Source: Liolophura sinensis
Lineage: Eukaryota; Mollusca; Polyplacophora; Chitonida; Chitonidae
Assembly: GCF_032854445.1 (NCBI RefSeq)
Contig: NC_088300.1
Location: 10,726,001 to 10,790,000, forward strand
Length of the DNA: 64,000 nt
Direction of reading: 5' to 3'
In this document: positions 22,008 to 35,800 of the stretch, one piece after another
How positions within the stretch are numbered: the first letter of the stretch is position 1
Layout of the letters: each line of letters starts with the position of its first letter
Position numbers and translations under genes: made by a program
The notes under the pieces: generated by a model
What the model was told of the DNA's origin: nothing
Databases searched by the model: none
What the model saw: the letters and a program-made list of their open reading frames with translations, nothing else

Positions 22008-25000
22008 ATGCCAACTGCCAGATCTGAAGGAGCTTCCACACCTTGCTGCCTTATCTTCTATGTCAACGGGAAGAAAGTAAGTAGCCTATGGTAAACACAG
22101 TGTACACGTAGCAAGCATAACGATCATAGATAGGTTTATATAGGCAACTGGTTTATGATATATAACGTGTTGAGCATTCCTGTGTCGTATATACCCTAAT
22201 TCTTCTAAAATTTGGGACAGATAGTAGTACGGTAGTGTTGAAAGTCGAATGTTACATTCGAAAAAAGAAACTCAGTATTCCTGCTTGACTTACATATATA
22301 TTGGCTAAAATGAGCCGATCAGGTGTCCCAAATTTTAGAAGAAATAGGGTAGGCCTACCCTGTCAAACAAGATGTGTATGATGTGTACGATGTTGGTATA
22401 CTATTCGTTTTATGATGACCTTCCGGGGGTATACAGGTATATATTTGGCTGAGGTTGATAATGTTTTTCGATATTATCAACCTCATCCAAATGTCTACCC
22501 GTATACCCGTACACAACTGCTTACTGCAGGACAAAATCCTTAAATCTTTCCATGTCGGTGTTGAAGTTCAGGGCCTTCCAACGTCGAAAGAAGGTTGTAA
22601 TCGATGTCATTTTCTGTTAAAATTATAGTTCACTCAGTGTATCGTACAGTTATTAAACATCGGAGCTGTCGTGCTTCTGTGAGTGACGCCGGAGCTACGT
22701 CATTGTAGTCACTATTTAGTGCTAATCAAATGAAACGTGCGAAGAAGATGAGATGACAGAATACTGTGATGGATGGGATGCTGCGATTTCGATTTCGGAA
22801 TGGAAAATGTCGATTTGGATAATGATGGGGATAGTATGGTACTCAGTAGGGGAAGTCTCGTCACTGAACATTCAGTCTTTGCCCATGTCAAATTTCTCAT
22901 GCACGACCAACAGGGTGATGTTGTGATTAACAGACAGGGACGAAACTGATTGATATGTGTCGGGACACAGGGGCTTCTGGAAGGTGATATAACCACATCT
23001 AGGAATGACAAAGACATTCAAAGGATAAAGGTTTGGTCCCATCCTGTTTTCAGGCCTCAAACCAAGGCAAAGTGTCCTAGGACTTTACCTGATCTTTCTG
23101 GAGGAAATTCTTCAAAAGATTTTAACTGTCCTTTTCATCATGGTGGGAACAAAAATTATCGCAACATGCTCATTAGATTTTTTTCATATTTCCACAGTAA
23201 CGCTTACCCATTTTGCCACGTTCTTTTTATTAGTGCGAAACTAAAAACGTTTCTTTTTTTTCCCGACGTCGGCCATGATCAAAGCAGATGACAAAAAGTT
23301 GTTTTTGTTCAAGCAAAGCTGTCTCCCTTTTTTGTTACATTTTGCATCTGCGTCCCTCGCCTTGACTCGGGATATATCTGCACGTGATGCCTTCACTCCA
23401 GGAGTATATGGAAACTGAAGTAGCCCCGGAGTCCTGTCATATTCGTTCTCAATGAAATCAGTAGAATTTTCTCCGAATGGTGATAAATGTATGTGTAGGC
23501 GTACACTGGCTGGGAACAGAGGCTATATACATTTTCTTAAGATTAATAGACAGGGGTCAATTTTCACAAAATATAATCAACTTCATTTGTAAATCTGACA
23601 GCCTGAAATTTGACAGCTTTCCCAGACGACCATAAAGTGAATTTTTAAATTAGAAAAATTTTACAAAGTGAATTCATCCTTTACATAATAATTCAGTTGC
23701 ATCACATTATTTGATTGGTGTTTTACACCGTACTCAAGAATATTTCACTTATACGACGGCGGCCAACAGTATAGTGGGTGGAACTGGGCAGGGCCCTGGG
23801 GAAACCCACGACCATTTGCGGGTTACTGACAGACCTTCCCATGTACGGCCGGAAAGGAAGCCAGCATGAGCTGGACTTGAACTCACAGCACATTGAAACA
23901 TTAAAAAAAAGGTATAAAGTGAAAGTATACATGGCAGATCTCTGTCTTAAAGTTTAGTATTATATGCATGATTTTGTTTCATGCCAGTGTGGTTGTATAA
24001 CTGTAAATATCTGGCCTACATCTCCTGCAGTCACTCGCACTGTATGAATGTGTCAGAGGTCACACTTCACTGACCTATGGGTGTGACAGGGAGGACAATG
24101 GCTGCTGTCAAAACACCAAGATATACATGTTGCCCCTGGGGCACTGACCCACATCCTGAAGGTCAGAGAGTGAGAGCCAGTAGGGGTCAAAATATTTTAT
24201 ACATCAAGTACTTCAGAGCATTGACACGGAGAAAACTGAGGTCATCCAATATGTGAAATGCATTATATTTCTGAGGCCTATACATTTCCATCATAGTAAA
24301 ACAACACAGAAGTAGATTAACAAACATTCATTTATCTTTCTGAAGTTATGAATATTTCCATGATCAAGAAAATGTAATCTTGTGATGACCTGTGCTCAGT
24401 TTGCATTAGGTCATCAATTTTATTTTGGGGCCGCAAAAAATTGCCTATACAATAAACCGATTTTGATCCCTCTTAGCATGAGGACACAAGAACTGCCCAG
24501 AACAGCTGAGGTCTTCAGTCTGATCACACCTACACTGTCTATATCCCTTACTAGTTTGATGGATGGTGTTGTCAACCCGGAAAAGCCGGTCAGTGGTAGC
24601 CTGGATATGAAGTAGACCTACAATATAATACATGTGTATGTGAATGACTGGTTCCTGACCTCTGACCTCCAATATTAATACCCTCCTGAGGGCTCTGCCC
24701 ATGCAGTTTTCTCCAACCATATAATGCTGGCCCGCCATTGTATTTATATATGTATGTGAAATATTCTTGAGTAGCCCATGGTGTAGAACATCCCTCAAAT
24801 AAATAAATGAACAAATAATAAATAAATCTGATCCTAGGTAGGTTATGATTTTGAAGTTTTGCAAGCTCATGATTCTAATAGTTACTTTCTGAGATTATCT
24901 GAGGCTATGATTTTGAAGTTATGATTTTGAGGTTATGATTTTGAGGCTATGATTTTGAGGTTATGATTTTGAGGTTATGATTTTGAGGCTATGATACTGA

Positions 25001-28000
25001 GGTTATGATTTTGAGTTTATATGAGGTTATAATCCTGAGGTTATTTGTGGTTATAATTCTGATGTTATGACCCTGAGATTATGATTTGTTTGTTTTATAG
25101 ATTGTGGAGAAGAATCCTGACCCGGAGACAACATTACTGCTGTTCCTACGGCAACGCTGTATCCTTACTTAGGAATTCATGTGATTTGATTGTCTTTTTT
25201 TAGTTATATATATATATAAAAAAATTCTTAAAGCTGATTTGGTTAAAATTGTTAATTTCTGGACTGAGCTGGTGATAAAATGTGTTTTGCAGGTTACACA
25301 GTAATATTCTTTTTGTAACAGAAGAGACAAGGAAATTCTGGTAGCCCCATTTTGGCCTATAATAGGCGTTTTTACCAGTGTCTTTTTAGTTGTCATAACA
25401 CCATAAAAGGTATCTTAGAGGATATTTGATTGTCCTCATTTATCAGACCATTAGGTCATTCCTCTCACAAACTTGTAGGTTTCCAAGGTTTCTCTCTTAT
25501 TCTGCTAATTATTTATCTGGTCAGAATCATGATGTTCAGCAGTCAAGCACCACTACAAGCTTGCTGCCTGTAACTTTCTTAACCATTTTTGTCAGTGCGC
25601 CTGACGGGCACTAAGCTAGGCTGTGGGGAAGGAGGATGTGGCGCCTGCACCGTGATGCTCTCCAGATTCGATCGCAAACAGAAGAAAATACTGTATCCAT
25701 TCTATGATATTATCCCCAGCCGGTGGCTAACTGTCATGGCTGATTACACTTATGAGTGTCCAAAGTTAATATAAAGCTTGATATCGTATTGACAGTTCTT
25801 ATGACTTGGGATTCAAGAAAAGAATTACGTGTATACTTTTATCACTAAGTTGAACCTGGGACAATTATAACATTTAGATTCACCCCAGTCTGAGCACAGA
25901 GAGAAGCTTTTTCTACATGTAAAGCAAAGTGTTTCATGATACATGTAGTAGATGTACATGTACCTGGATACGCTCACATACATAACAGATGTCAGGAATT
26001 AATGTGGCGTTAAAAGTTATTTTGTTATGTTTTTTAAGTCAAAGGAATTGTCCTATGCCTAGAACTTGTCCAAATTTTAATCTTGTTTTAAGTATCTGAA
26101 ATGTACATGTAGTTTAGCCTGAAAAAACTTCTGATCTTGAGTGACAATTTCGCCTTAGCCATTTGTCAGACATTACTCTGTCAACTCTTGTCTATATCCG
26201 TTATGTAATGTACATGGACTGGCTGTGACCACAGTGGAGGGGATAGGCAGTGTGGCCCAGGGGCTACACCCTGTCCAGGTAAGGGGTAGCTAACAACAGT
26301 TGAAGGGATAAGCAGTGTGACTCAGGGACTTCCACCTGTCCAGGTAAGGGATAGCTAACAGCAGTGGAGGGGATAGGCAGTGTGACCCAGGTAATACACC
26401 CTGTACGGTTAAGGGATAGCCGGCAACAGTGGAAAGAATAGATTTATTTATTTGATTGGTGTTTTTACGCCGTAGTCAAGAATATTTCACTTATATGACA
26501 GCGGCCAGCATTATGGTGGGAAGAAGCCGGGCAGAGCCCTGGGGAAAGCCAGGACCATCCGCAGTTTGGACACTCCATCCCTGGACACTCTGTCCGGGTA
26601 AGGGATAGCTGACAACAGTGGAGGGGATAGTCAGTGTGGCCCAGGGGCTTGTCCAGGAAGGGATAGCTGACAACAGTGGAGGGGATAGGCAGTGTGGCCC
26701 AGGGGCTACACCCTGCCTAGGTAAGGGATAGCTAACAACATTGGAAGGAATAGACAATATGACCCAGTTATTACACCCTGTCTAGGTAAGGGATAGCTGA
26801 CAACAGTGAAGGGGATAGGCAATGTGGCTCAGGGTCTATACCTTGTCCAGGAAGGGATAGCTGACAACGGTGGAGGGGATAGGCAATGTGGTCTAGGGAC
26901 TACACCCTGTCCAGGGAAGGAATAGCTGACTACAGTGGAATGAATACATCTGGAATATAATACAGAATTTGCAATCCAAATTGTGCAATGTTTAATTCTA
27001 GATGTAATAAAGATTTTGAGGTGTTTAAATCTGGAATGTAATGCACATTGTGTAGTGTATAAATCTGGGATGAAATACAGATTGTAAGGTGTTTAAATCT
27101 TGGATGTGATACAGATTTAGAGGTGTTTAAATCTTGAATGTAATACAGATAGTGCAGTCTATAAATCTGGGATGTAATACACATTGTGCAGTGTATAAAT
27201 CTGGGATGTAATACACATTGTGCAGTGTATAAATTTGGGATGTAATATACATTTTGCAGTGTATAAATCTGGGATGTAATACACACTGCAATGTATAAAT
27301 CTGGAATGTACTTCACGTTGTGCAGTGTATAAATCTGGAATGTAATACAGTCTATAAATCTGAAATGTATCACAGTGTATAAATCTGGAATGTAACAGTG
27401 TATAAATCTGGGATGTAACAGTGTATAAATCTGGGGTATAACACAGTATTTAAATCTGGGATGTGACACTGTATATATCTGGGATGTACAGGGTGTCCCA
27501 GAAGCCGCATTGTGCAGTGTATAAATCTGGAATGTAATACAGTTTATAAATCTGAAATGTATCACAGTGTATAAATCTGGAATGTAACAGTGTATAAATC
27601 AGGGATGTAACAGTGTATAAATCTGGGGTATAACACAGTGTTTAAATCTGGGATGTGACACTGTATAAATCTGGGATGTAACACGATGTTTAAATCTGGG
27701 ATGTAACACAGTGTATAAATCTGTTATGTAACATAGTGAATAAATCTGGGATGTAACAAAGTGTATAAATCTCGGATATAACAGAGTGTATAAATCTAGG
27801 ATGTAACAGTGTATAAATCTGGGATGTAACAGTGTATTAATATGGGATGTGACACTGTGTAAATCTGTGTTTAAGTCAGGGATGTAACACTGTATAAATC
27901 TTGAATGTAACACTGTTTAAATCTGGGCTGTAACAGTGTATAAACCTTGGATGTAACACAATCTATAAATCTGGGATGTGACACTGTGTAAATCTGTATA

Positions 28001-29085
28001 AATCTGGGATGTGACACTGTGTAAATCTGGCATGTAGCAGTGTATAAATCTGGAATGTAACAGTGTATAAATGTGGGATGTGATGCTGTATAAATCTGGG
28101 ATGTAACACTGTTTAAATCTGGAATGTAACACACTGTATAAGTCTGGGATGTAACACTGTATAAATCTGGGATGTAATGCACTGTATAATCTGGGATGTA
28201 ACACTGTGTATAAATCTGGGATGTAACGCCTACTGTCTGGTGACACATGTCTATGGTGACTGTGAGACAAGATAGTGGAGGATGGCCGTGGTTCATTTCT
28301 TACTCTATTGATCTAGTTTTCAGTCTAGTCCCAGCTGATGAACAACTTGTATGCCTGTAATGATCGAAATGACGCATATCTACCTTGTGTAATATTTCAG
28401 GAGAGGATAGCCAAATCGCACGGCTCCCAGTGTGGTTTCTGTACCCCAGGCATTGTCATGTCCATGTACACCCTTCTGAGGAACAACCCTCTGCCCTCCA
28501 CACATGAGATGGAACATGCTTTTGATGGTATGTCAGTCACTGCTATGTTGTAACACACACTGGAATTTTACTTGATTGCCAGTCTCCCTTTGTCACACTT
28601 GATATCCTTTGTGTTATTTGCATATACATGTACATGCACTGTAAGAAGCAATGAACAAACACTGAGTACTGAGAGGTTAGAGCATGAAAACAGGACTGGT
28701 TGGCCTGATTGGCCCGGTGTTGTTATAATAGCTATGTTATAATGTGACACGTGGACATGATGGAGTACTTCAGCGCTGGCAACACTTTGGCGGCATGGAT
28801 TTGGCATGCCAAAAGAAGCAGACTTTTGTTACTGGTACACATTAAGTTCATAATTTAATGAAGGAAGTGATAATGATACTTGTAGCATTATGCCTGTCTT
28901 TCTCAATGTTTGGGCTGCCCTGTCTGGCCTTTTTTCCCCTGTAGACCATGCATATTGTGTTTGCTGAGAGGCAATAGTGTCTTGTATTTAAGATGTTCAC
29001 ATACGTGAAATGTTGTTCTGTAGGAAACCTTTGCCGCTGTACTGGTTACAGACCAATACTGGATGGATTCCGCACCTTCACAAAG
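22008..29085 (+). CDS. XDH: XDH exons 1-6: N-terminal two 2Fe-2S domains
   Basis: Exons: 22008-22076, 25101-25158, 25596-25692, 26170-26278, 28401-28527, 29024-29085. The protein begins [20 protein letters not shown]. The plant-type ferredoxin motif [19 protein letters not shown] (exon 3) supplies three cysteines and NSCLYPLC (exon 4) the fourth. The second cluster is bound by [10 protein letters not shown] (exon 5) and [10 protein letters not shown] (exon 6). Most XDHs read NACLxPxC at the fourth cysteine; here Ser and Tyr replace neighbours but the cysteine is kept. Phases at junctions agree throughout. Intron 1 (22077-25100) holds the inverted-repeat element, a foldback hairpin and two SINEs; intron 4 holds an exon-4-edge array and a second minisatellite. 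Confidence 0.95.
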
Positions 29086-29808
29086 GTACTGTGTCTGCTT
29101 GTGTTAATGTGTAATTGGCTGTGGCAAGTGCATCGAAAAAGGGCCTAGAAAACAAGTTGTTTTCCACAAATTGGGAGCCTACTTTCAAATAACTTTTCTT
29201 AGCAGATCAAACCCTTCCCCATGCCATATCAAAAGTTTTCCTCTATAGAACCCGCCAAAATTTTTCTACAAGAATTTGAACATAGGAGGAGTGGTAAAAA
29301 AACTGAGATCTTTATGTTTTTAATGAGAATGTGTAAAAATGATTTTTTTTCACTTTATTATCACACAAATCGTGTTTTTATTTTTAGATTTTAGACTGCC
29401 ACTAGACCATTTTGAGAAGGACTCCACCTATCAAACATTGAGTGCTAGGACAACATTTTGTATTCCATGGAACAAAAAATAAAAAGTCAAATCAATGGAG
29501 ATAAATTTTCCTAGATAAAGATAACATCAAATGTCTACAAAAAAACGCATCTTCTTCCTTCAGATTTGCAAGAGTTAAGTCCCTAGGCAGTTTACACCGC
29601 TTGGCAGTCTTTGTAAATTCAGCTCATGAGGGTCTTTTCGTTCCAAAACATTGGTAAAGGTTCTTACATATCTGATTATTTTTCAAGTTTATTTTATTAC
29701 GTACTATTTTGTAGGGCTGGGTTTGTTATATACTGGAAGTAAATTGACAATATCACTGGAGAATACATTTGCCGGGTACACATTTTATTTTAAAAATATT
29801 AAACTTAC

Positions 29809-29878
<70 letters not shown>

Positions 29879-32800
29879 AACCCAGCCTTGGACAGGGAAT
29901 TTCCCAGCGCACAATGTTTTTGGTGCCATGGTGATCGTAAGTGGTCAACAACGCCCATGTGCCCACTTCCTGTGGTTTCCTCCACCCTTAAAACTGGCCG
30001 TCATTGTATAAGGAAAACTCATGAGTATGGGCTTAAGCAACAATCCAATAAGTAAATAAATAAACATTTGGAAAATCTCAAAACATTTTTCATGTTTGCC
30101 AATACATATGTTTAATGTTTCAGGTTGCATGAAAACATTTTTTTTTTAAATTTTTGGTGCCTATCTATTTGTAGGAATGTGCCATGGGTGAAAACTGTTG
30201 TAAAAATCTATCAAAGACAAGAGAAAATGGTGACCAGAATGGAGTCAAACTCAGTGATGTGAGTTTTGTTACAGTTGTGTTTTGTCATTCAAATATGCCG
30301 TATTAATCATTTGAGATTCTGAATATACAAAGCACTAATGTTGCCCGAAATGAAGACTTTAGAGTATACTTGTATATATGAAGATTGCTCTGTATACTTG
30401 TATATGTGAAGACGTGTCTGTATACGTGCATATTTGAAAAACTATACTTGTATATGAACTATACTTGTATGTGAACTACACTTGTATATTTGAAAACTTA
30501 ATATTGTCAAATGTCAATGTAATTTTATGCTAGTACATTGATTTAAATAGATAGTTGTGAATTTGCTTAAATATCAGACCAGTACCGGTTGTGCCTTGAG
30601 CCCATTATCTCTCAGCATGGTACTATACATATATGGTTGTACATTACCTGAATAATCCTTCCTTCAGATTTGCAAGCGATTTGGTGCCTGACTCTGAGGT
30701 CTCTGGTTCGAAACCCGCAGTGGTCTCAGCCAAATTCCGCTCTAGAATCTGTGCTATATTCAGGAAGTGTAATCCCTATTAACAATAATACTGTTGCTAA
30801 ATAAGATATACATGTAAGCATATACTTATATTATTGTTACATAATTCCACTGTAACACAGGTGACAGTGGATCATTTGGATGCCAAGGATTTCAAACCAT
30901 ACAACCCTTCTCAAGAGCCCATCTTCCCTCCAGAACTTCAGGTATGGTAACCACGGTAACTTCATTGAAGCTTTGTTTTTGTTTTGTACAGTTGTATGTT
31001 TATATATTTTTGTTCTTGATGTGTATGAGGGTCACTTGTTGATAAAACTGTTGGAGCTGGTGCTACCTTGACCAGGGATGCAGCGTGTTTGGATCCAATT
31101 AATGCTAGTTTTGTCGGTAGATTTTGTCAGGTATGTGCCTGGTATAAAGGTTTTCTCTGTGGTTTGTTACACCGGCCCCGATAGCTTAGTTGGTAGAGCA
31201 TCTGCTTCAGGAGCTGTAGATCCAGGGTCAATCCTCTGCCAGGTCACACCTAAGGCTTTAAAAGAGGAAGTTGTAGCTTTCTCACTTAGCGTTCAGCAAT
31301 AAGGGGAAGTGCAATGACTGGTTAACCCAAATCAGTATAAATGCTCTTTTGGGGCAGCTTACTTGTCTTCAGTAAGCCGTCTCTGTGAAGCAGCACTAGG
31401 TAAAAGAGTGGTGGAAATCTGTCCTGCAATAAGGAGGCATATTACATGCATTCTAAGGATTCCTTCATTGTCATGTGACTGAAAAATTGTATGATGTTAA
31501 ACCCCAAGCACTCACTCACTCCATGGTTTGTCACAACCATTTATATGTTGCTGGAAGACCTTCCCACATATGACCGGAGAGAAAGTCAGCATGAGGGGGA
31601 CTTTTAGCCAGCATGAGGTGGATAAAACTCTGTAGTGTGTGCATGTTAATTGTTATAATTCTCCATTTTATGAATGGTTATCATCAGTCAAGTTTTATTC
31701 TGGCAGGAATAAGCCTCTTACAATGTGTATTGCAGTTAACACATGTAATTTTATGATTCTTTGCTTTGCTGGATTACTAGATGTCAGATGAATTGGACAA
31801 GGCATCACTGAAGTTTGAGGGAGAAAGAGCCACTTGGTACCGTCCAGTGACCCTCACTCAGCTACTGGAGCTGAAGGCATCCCACCCAGACGCTGTGCTG
31901 GTCAATGGGAACTCAGAGATAGGTAAGATTTGTATGGGGAAATACAAAGTAGAAACTTCAGAGACACTTGTGAGTAACAATTATATGGGGATTTGTAGCA
32001 TAGGGATACATGTACAAGGATTGAGTGAGTTGGAGCCCAGATGTACAAGGATTGGGGAAGGTGGAACTCAAATATACAAGGGTTCAGCGAGTTGGAATTT
32101 AGATATGTAAGGGTTGAGGGAGTTGGAACTCAGAAGTTCATGTACATGGATTGAGGGAGTTGGAACTCAGAAGTTCATGTACGTGGATTGAGGGAGTTGG
32201 AACTCAGAAGTTCATGTACGTGGATTGAGGGAGTTGGAACTCAGATGTACATGTACATGGATTGAGGGAGTTGGAACTCAGAAGTTCATGTACAAAGATT
32301 AAGGGAGTTGGAACTCAAATGTATCTCTACATGGATTGAGGGAGTTGGAACCCAGATGTACAAAGATTGAGGGAGTTGGTACTCACATTTACAAGGGTTG
32401 AGGGAGTTGGAATTCACATGTATTATTTGCCATTATTATCCTGTCATCAAATTTTTAATCTACAGTCAAGTACAACACGACAAAGTGCTCATTTATTCAT
32501 TTTATCAGTAACCAGAAAACTGTTGATAAATTGACACAGCAGTGTAGAATCTTTTAAAAATTACTTAGTATAGTCTGCTTTGTTTTTGGTTTACACAGGG
32601 GTGGAAATTAAGTTCAAGTCCAAAGTGTATCCAGTAATAATTGCCACGACACATATCCCAGAACTGAGAGGGGTAGAGCTGACAGATTCAGGCGTGGTGT
32701 TTGGGGGATCAGTAACGCTGACAGAGATTGAGATCTACCTCAGATCTGTTGTGGAGTTGCTGCCAGGTAAGACTAGATTTGTTAGATTCAGGTGTGGTGT

Positions 32801-35800
32801 TTGGGGATCAGTAACGCTGACCGAGATTGAGATCTACCTCAGATCAGTTGTGAAGTTGCTGCCAGGTAAGACTAGATTTGTTAGATTCAGGTGTGGTGTT
32901 TGGGGATCAGTAATGCTGACAGAGATTGAGATCTACCTCAGATCAGTTGTGAAGTTGCTGCCAGGTAAGACTAGATTTGTTAGATTCAGGTGTGGTGTTT
33001 GGGGATCAGTAATGCTGACAGAGATTGAGATCTACCTCAGATCAGTTGTGAAGTTGCTGCCAGGTAAGACTAGATTTGTTAGATTAAGGTGTGGTGTTTT
33101 GGGGATCAGTAACGCTGACAGAGATTGAGATCTACCTCAAATCAGTTGTGAAGTTGCTGCCAGGTAAGACTAGATTTGTTAGATTCAGGTGTGGTGTTTT
33201 GGGGATCAGTAATGCTGACAGAGATTGAGATCTACCTCAGATCAGTTGTGGAGTCACTGCCAGGTAAGACTAGCGCTGACAGATTTAGGTGTGGTGTGTG
33301 AGGGGTCAGTGGTGCTGAGAGAGACTGAGATCTACCTCAGATCAGTTGTGGAGTCACTGCCAGGTAAGACTAGAGCTGACAGATTTAGGTGTGGTGTGTG
33401 AGGGGTCAGTGGTGCTGAGAGAGACTGAGATCTACCTCAGATCAGTTGTGGAGTCACTGCCAGGTAAGACTAGAGCTGACAGATTTAGGTGTGGTGTGTG
33501 AGGGGTCAGTGGTGCTGACAGAGATTGAGATCTACCTCAGATCAGTTGTGGAGTCACTGCCAGGTAAGACTAGAGCTGACAGATTCAGATGTGGTGTTTG
33601 GGGGATCAGTAACACTGCCAAAGGTTGAGATCAGCCTTAGATCAGTTGTGGACTCCCTGCCAGGTAAGACTAGAGCTAACAGATTCAGACGTGGTGTTTG
33701 GGGGATCAGTAACACTGCGAAAGGTTGAGATCAACCTTAAATCACTTGTGGAGTCTCTGCCAGGTAAGACTAGGTCTGTCAGATTCTGGTGTGGTATTTG
33801 GGGGGATCAGTGATGCTGACAGAGATTGAGATCTACCTCAGGTCTGTTGTGGAGTCACTGACAGGTAAGACCGGAGCTGACAGATTCAGGTGTGGTGTGT
33901 GAGGGGTCAATGGTGCTGACAGAGACTGAGATTTACCTTAGATCAGTTGTGAAGTCACTGCCAGGTAACTAGAGCTAACACATTCAGGTGTAGTGTTAGG
34001 GGAATTAGTATCTGAAAGAGATGGAGATCTACCTCAGATCAGTTGTGGAGTTGCTGCGACGTAAGACTAGGTCTGTGGTGTTTTGGGGATCAGTAACGCT
34101 GACAGAGATTGAGATCTACCTCAGATCAGTTATGCTGCCAGGTACTGTATGGGCTCAGGCTTTTAAATCTTAAAAGAACATCTCAGACCAAAGACAAAAA
34201 TGTCACGAAATGAGAATTTATAGTGGTCAGGAAGTTAATGTATGAAGAATAAAGAATAAAAAAAAATGTCTTTGCTCGATGTGTCTGTGAATATAATAGA
34301 ACAAACTATTTGATCAGAATTTTTTTATGTTTGTCCAGCAAGTAGTTTTGACTCAAAAATCCCTGCGGAGGAATGTGAAATGTTGATATTTCTTACCTTT
34401 AGTGCCCAGATTAAATCTTCTAACTAAGGTTTTTTGAAGCACTGAGTGGACCATTTTTTGTATTTATTTGTTTTATTAGTGTTTTACGCATATTCAGGAA
34501 TATTTCACTTGTACGACTGTGGCCAACATTATGGTGCTAGGACCACCTTTTGTAGTCAACAAGAATAGTTGAATATGTGTTAATACATGGATTGGCACAC
34601 TGAAATTATTTGCAGAATATTTACAACATGTATTTAGTGGGAAATGTGTTTGTTTTATGTTGTGTATTTGTACTTATTTCTCTGTCAAATAGAGCACAAG
34701 TCCAGGACATATGTTGCCATGTTAGAGATGCTGCGTTGGTTTGCTGGACATCAGATCAGGAAATGTTGCTGTAAGTACTGAAAGTTTTGTATTGTACACT
34801 GTTTAACATTTTCACTCTTATGTGATTAATGTTCACCGTGGAAAAAAAAGATATGAATTGCATGTGAATGAAAGGATGAATGAATGATTATAGCTTGACA
34901 CCACGATGGCAATATTTCAGCCATATTGTGAGGGGAACATGTTTATACTAGGAGACAGTAAATGACTTTTGATGTGATGGAAACATTCAAAGTAAAACAG
35001 AAAAGACAGACAGAGTTCAGAGCAGTTAAGAAGAACCAACCCTCGTTAAAACTCAAAACCACAATATTTGTATTAGAATAGATAATCTAGAAAATTGTAT
35101 CCCAGTGTATACATATACATGTATACATGTATACATGTATGTGGAAAGAATTTGATCTTGTATATAGGCCAATGGTGTTTCAAATATTTAATGACAGCAT
35201 CACCAGTAATGCTGTCATGTAAATCAAATATAGTGTTGATTGTGTAAAACTTTTTTGAACATTAAAGTGCTTGTGTGTGCTGTAGTTATTTTGATGCTAT
35301 GTATGGTGTTTTGTTTGTGTGGTATTTGCAGGTCATTGCCTATCTTATATGGTTTTGTTTCCTGTATTTGTAGGCTATTGCAGGGAACATCATGACAGCC
35401 AGTCCAATCTCTGATCTGAACCCGATCCTTCTGTCAGCTAAAGCTGTTCTCAGACTGGCTTCTAAGGGTGAGTCACCTTGACATCTTTGTCAGGCATAAC
35501 TTTGCAGTGTCCATTCAACTTGTATGGTCAACAAAAAGTTTGAATGCCTTCCTACATGCATGCGGTATTACAGGTAAAATATCTCATTTAATATTATTAT
35601 AATATTATGTCAGCAGTAAAGTGAACTTGATTGAGTGTGAATAACAGGAGAAAAGACTTTTGATAGTCCTGCTCTACCCTGACAGCAATTAAACATCATA
35701 CAACCAATTAATACACTGTGACAGCTTGTCCTCTATTTAGCAATAATGGTTTGCTGGATCTCTTATTATGTAAATGTAAACCACATGTTCAGATTAATAA

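Noticed and set aside
26930-28296. Long minus-strand open frames rich in IPDLYT-type repeats
   Set aside because: They translate the 23- to 26-bp array in XDH intron 4, opposite to the gene, with no start context or conserved domain.
31175-31260. Possible tRNA gene (tagcttagttggtagagc)
   Set aside because: The head of a SINE: no paired acceptor stem, damaged B box, and a SINE body and tail follow.
31960-32420. Exon-edge origin of the array after XDH exon 9
   Set aside because: Shares only about 10 bases (ggaactcaga) with the exon end and no donor, so it was not counted with the clear exon-edge arrays.
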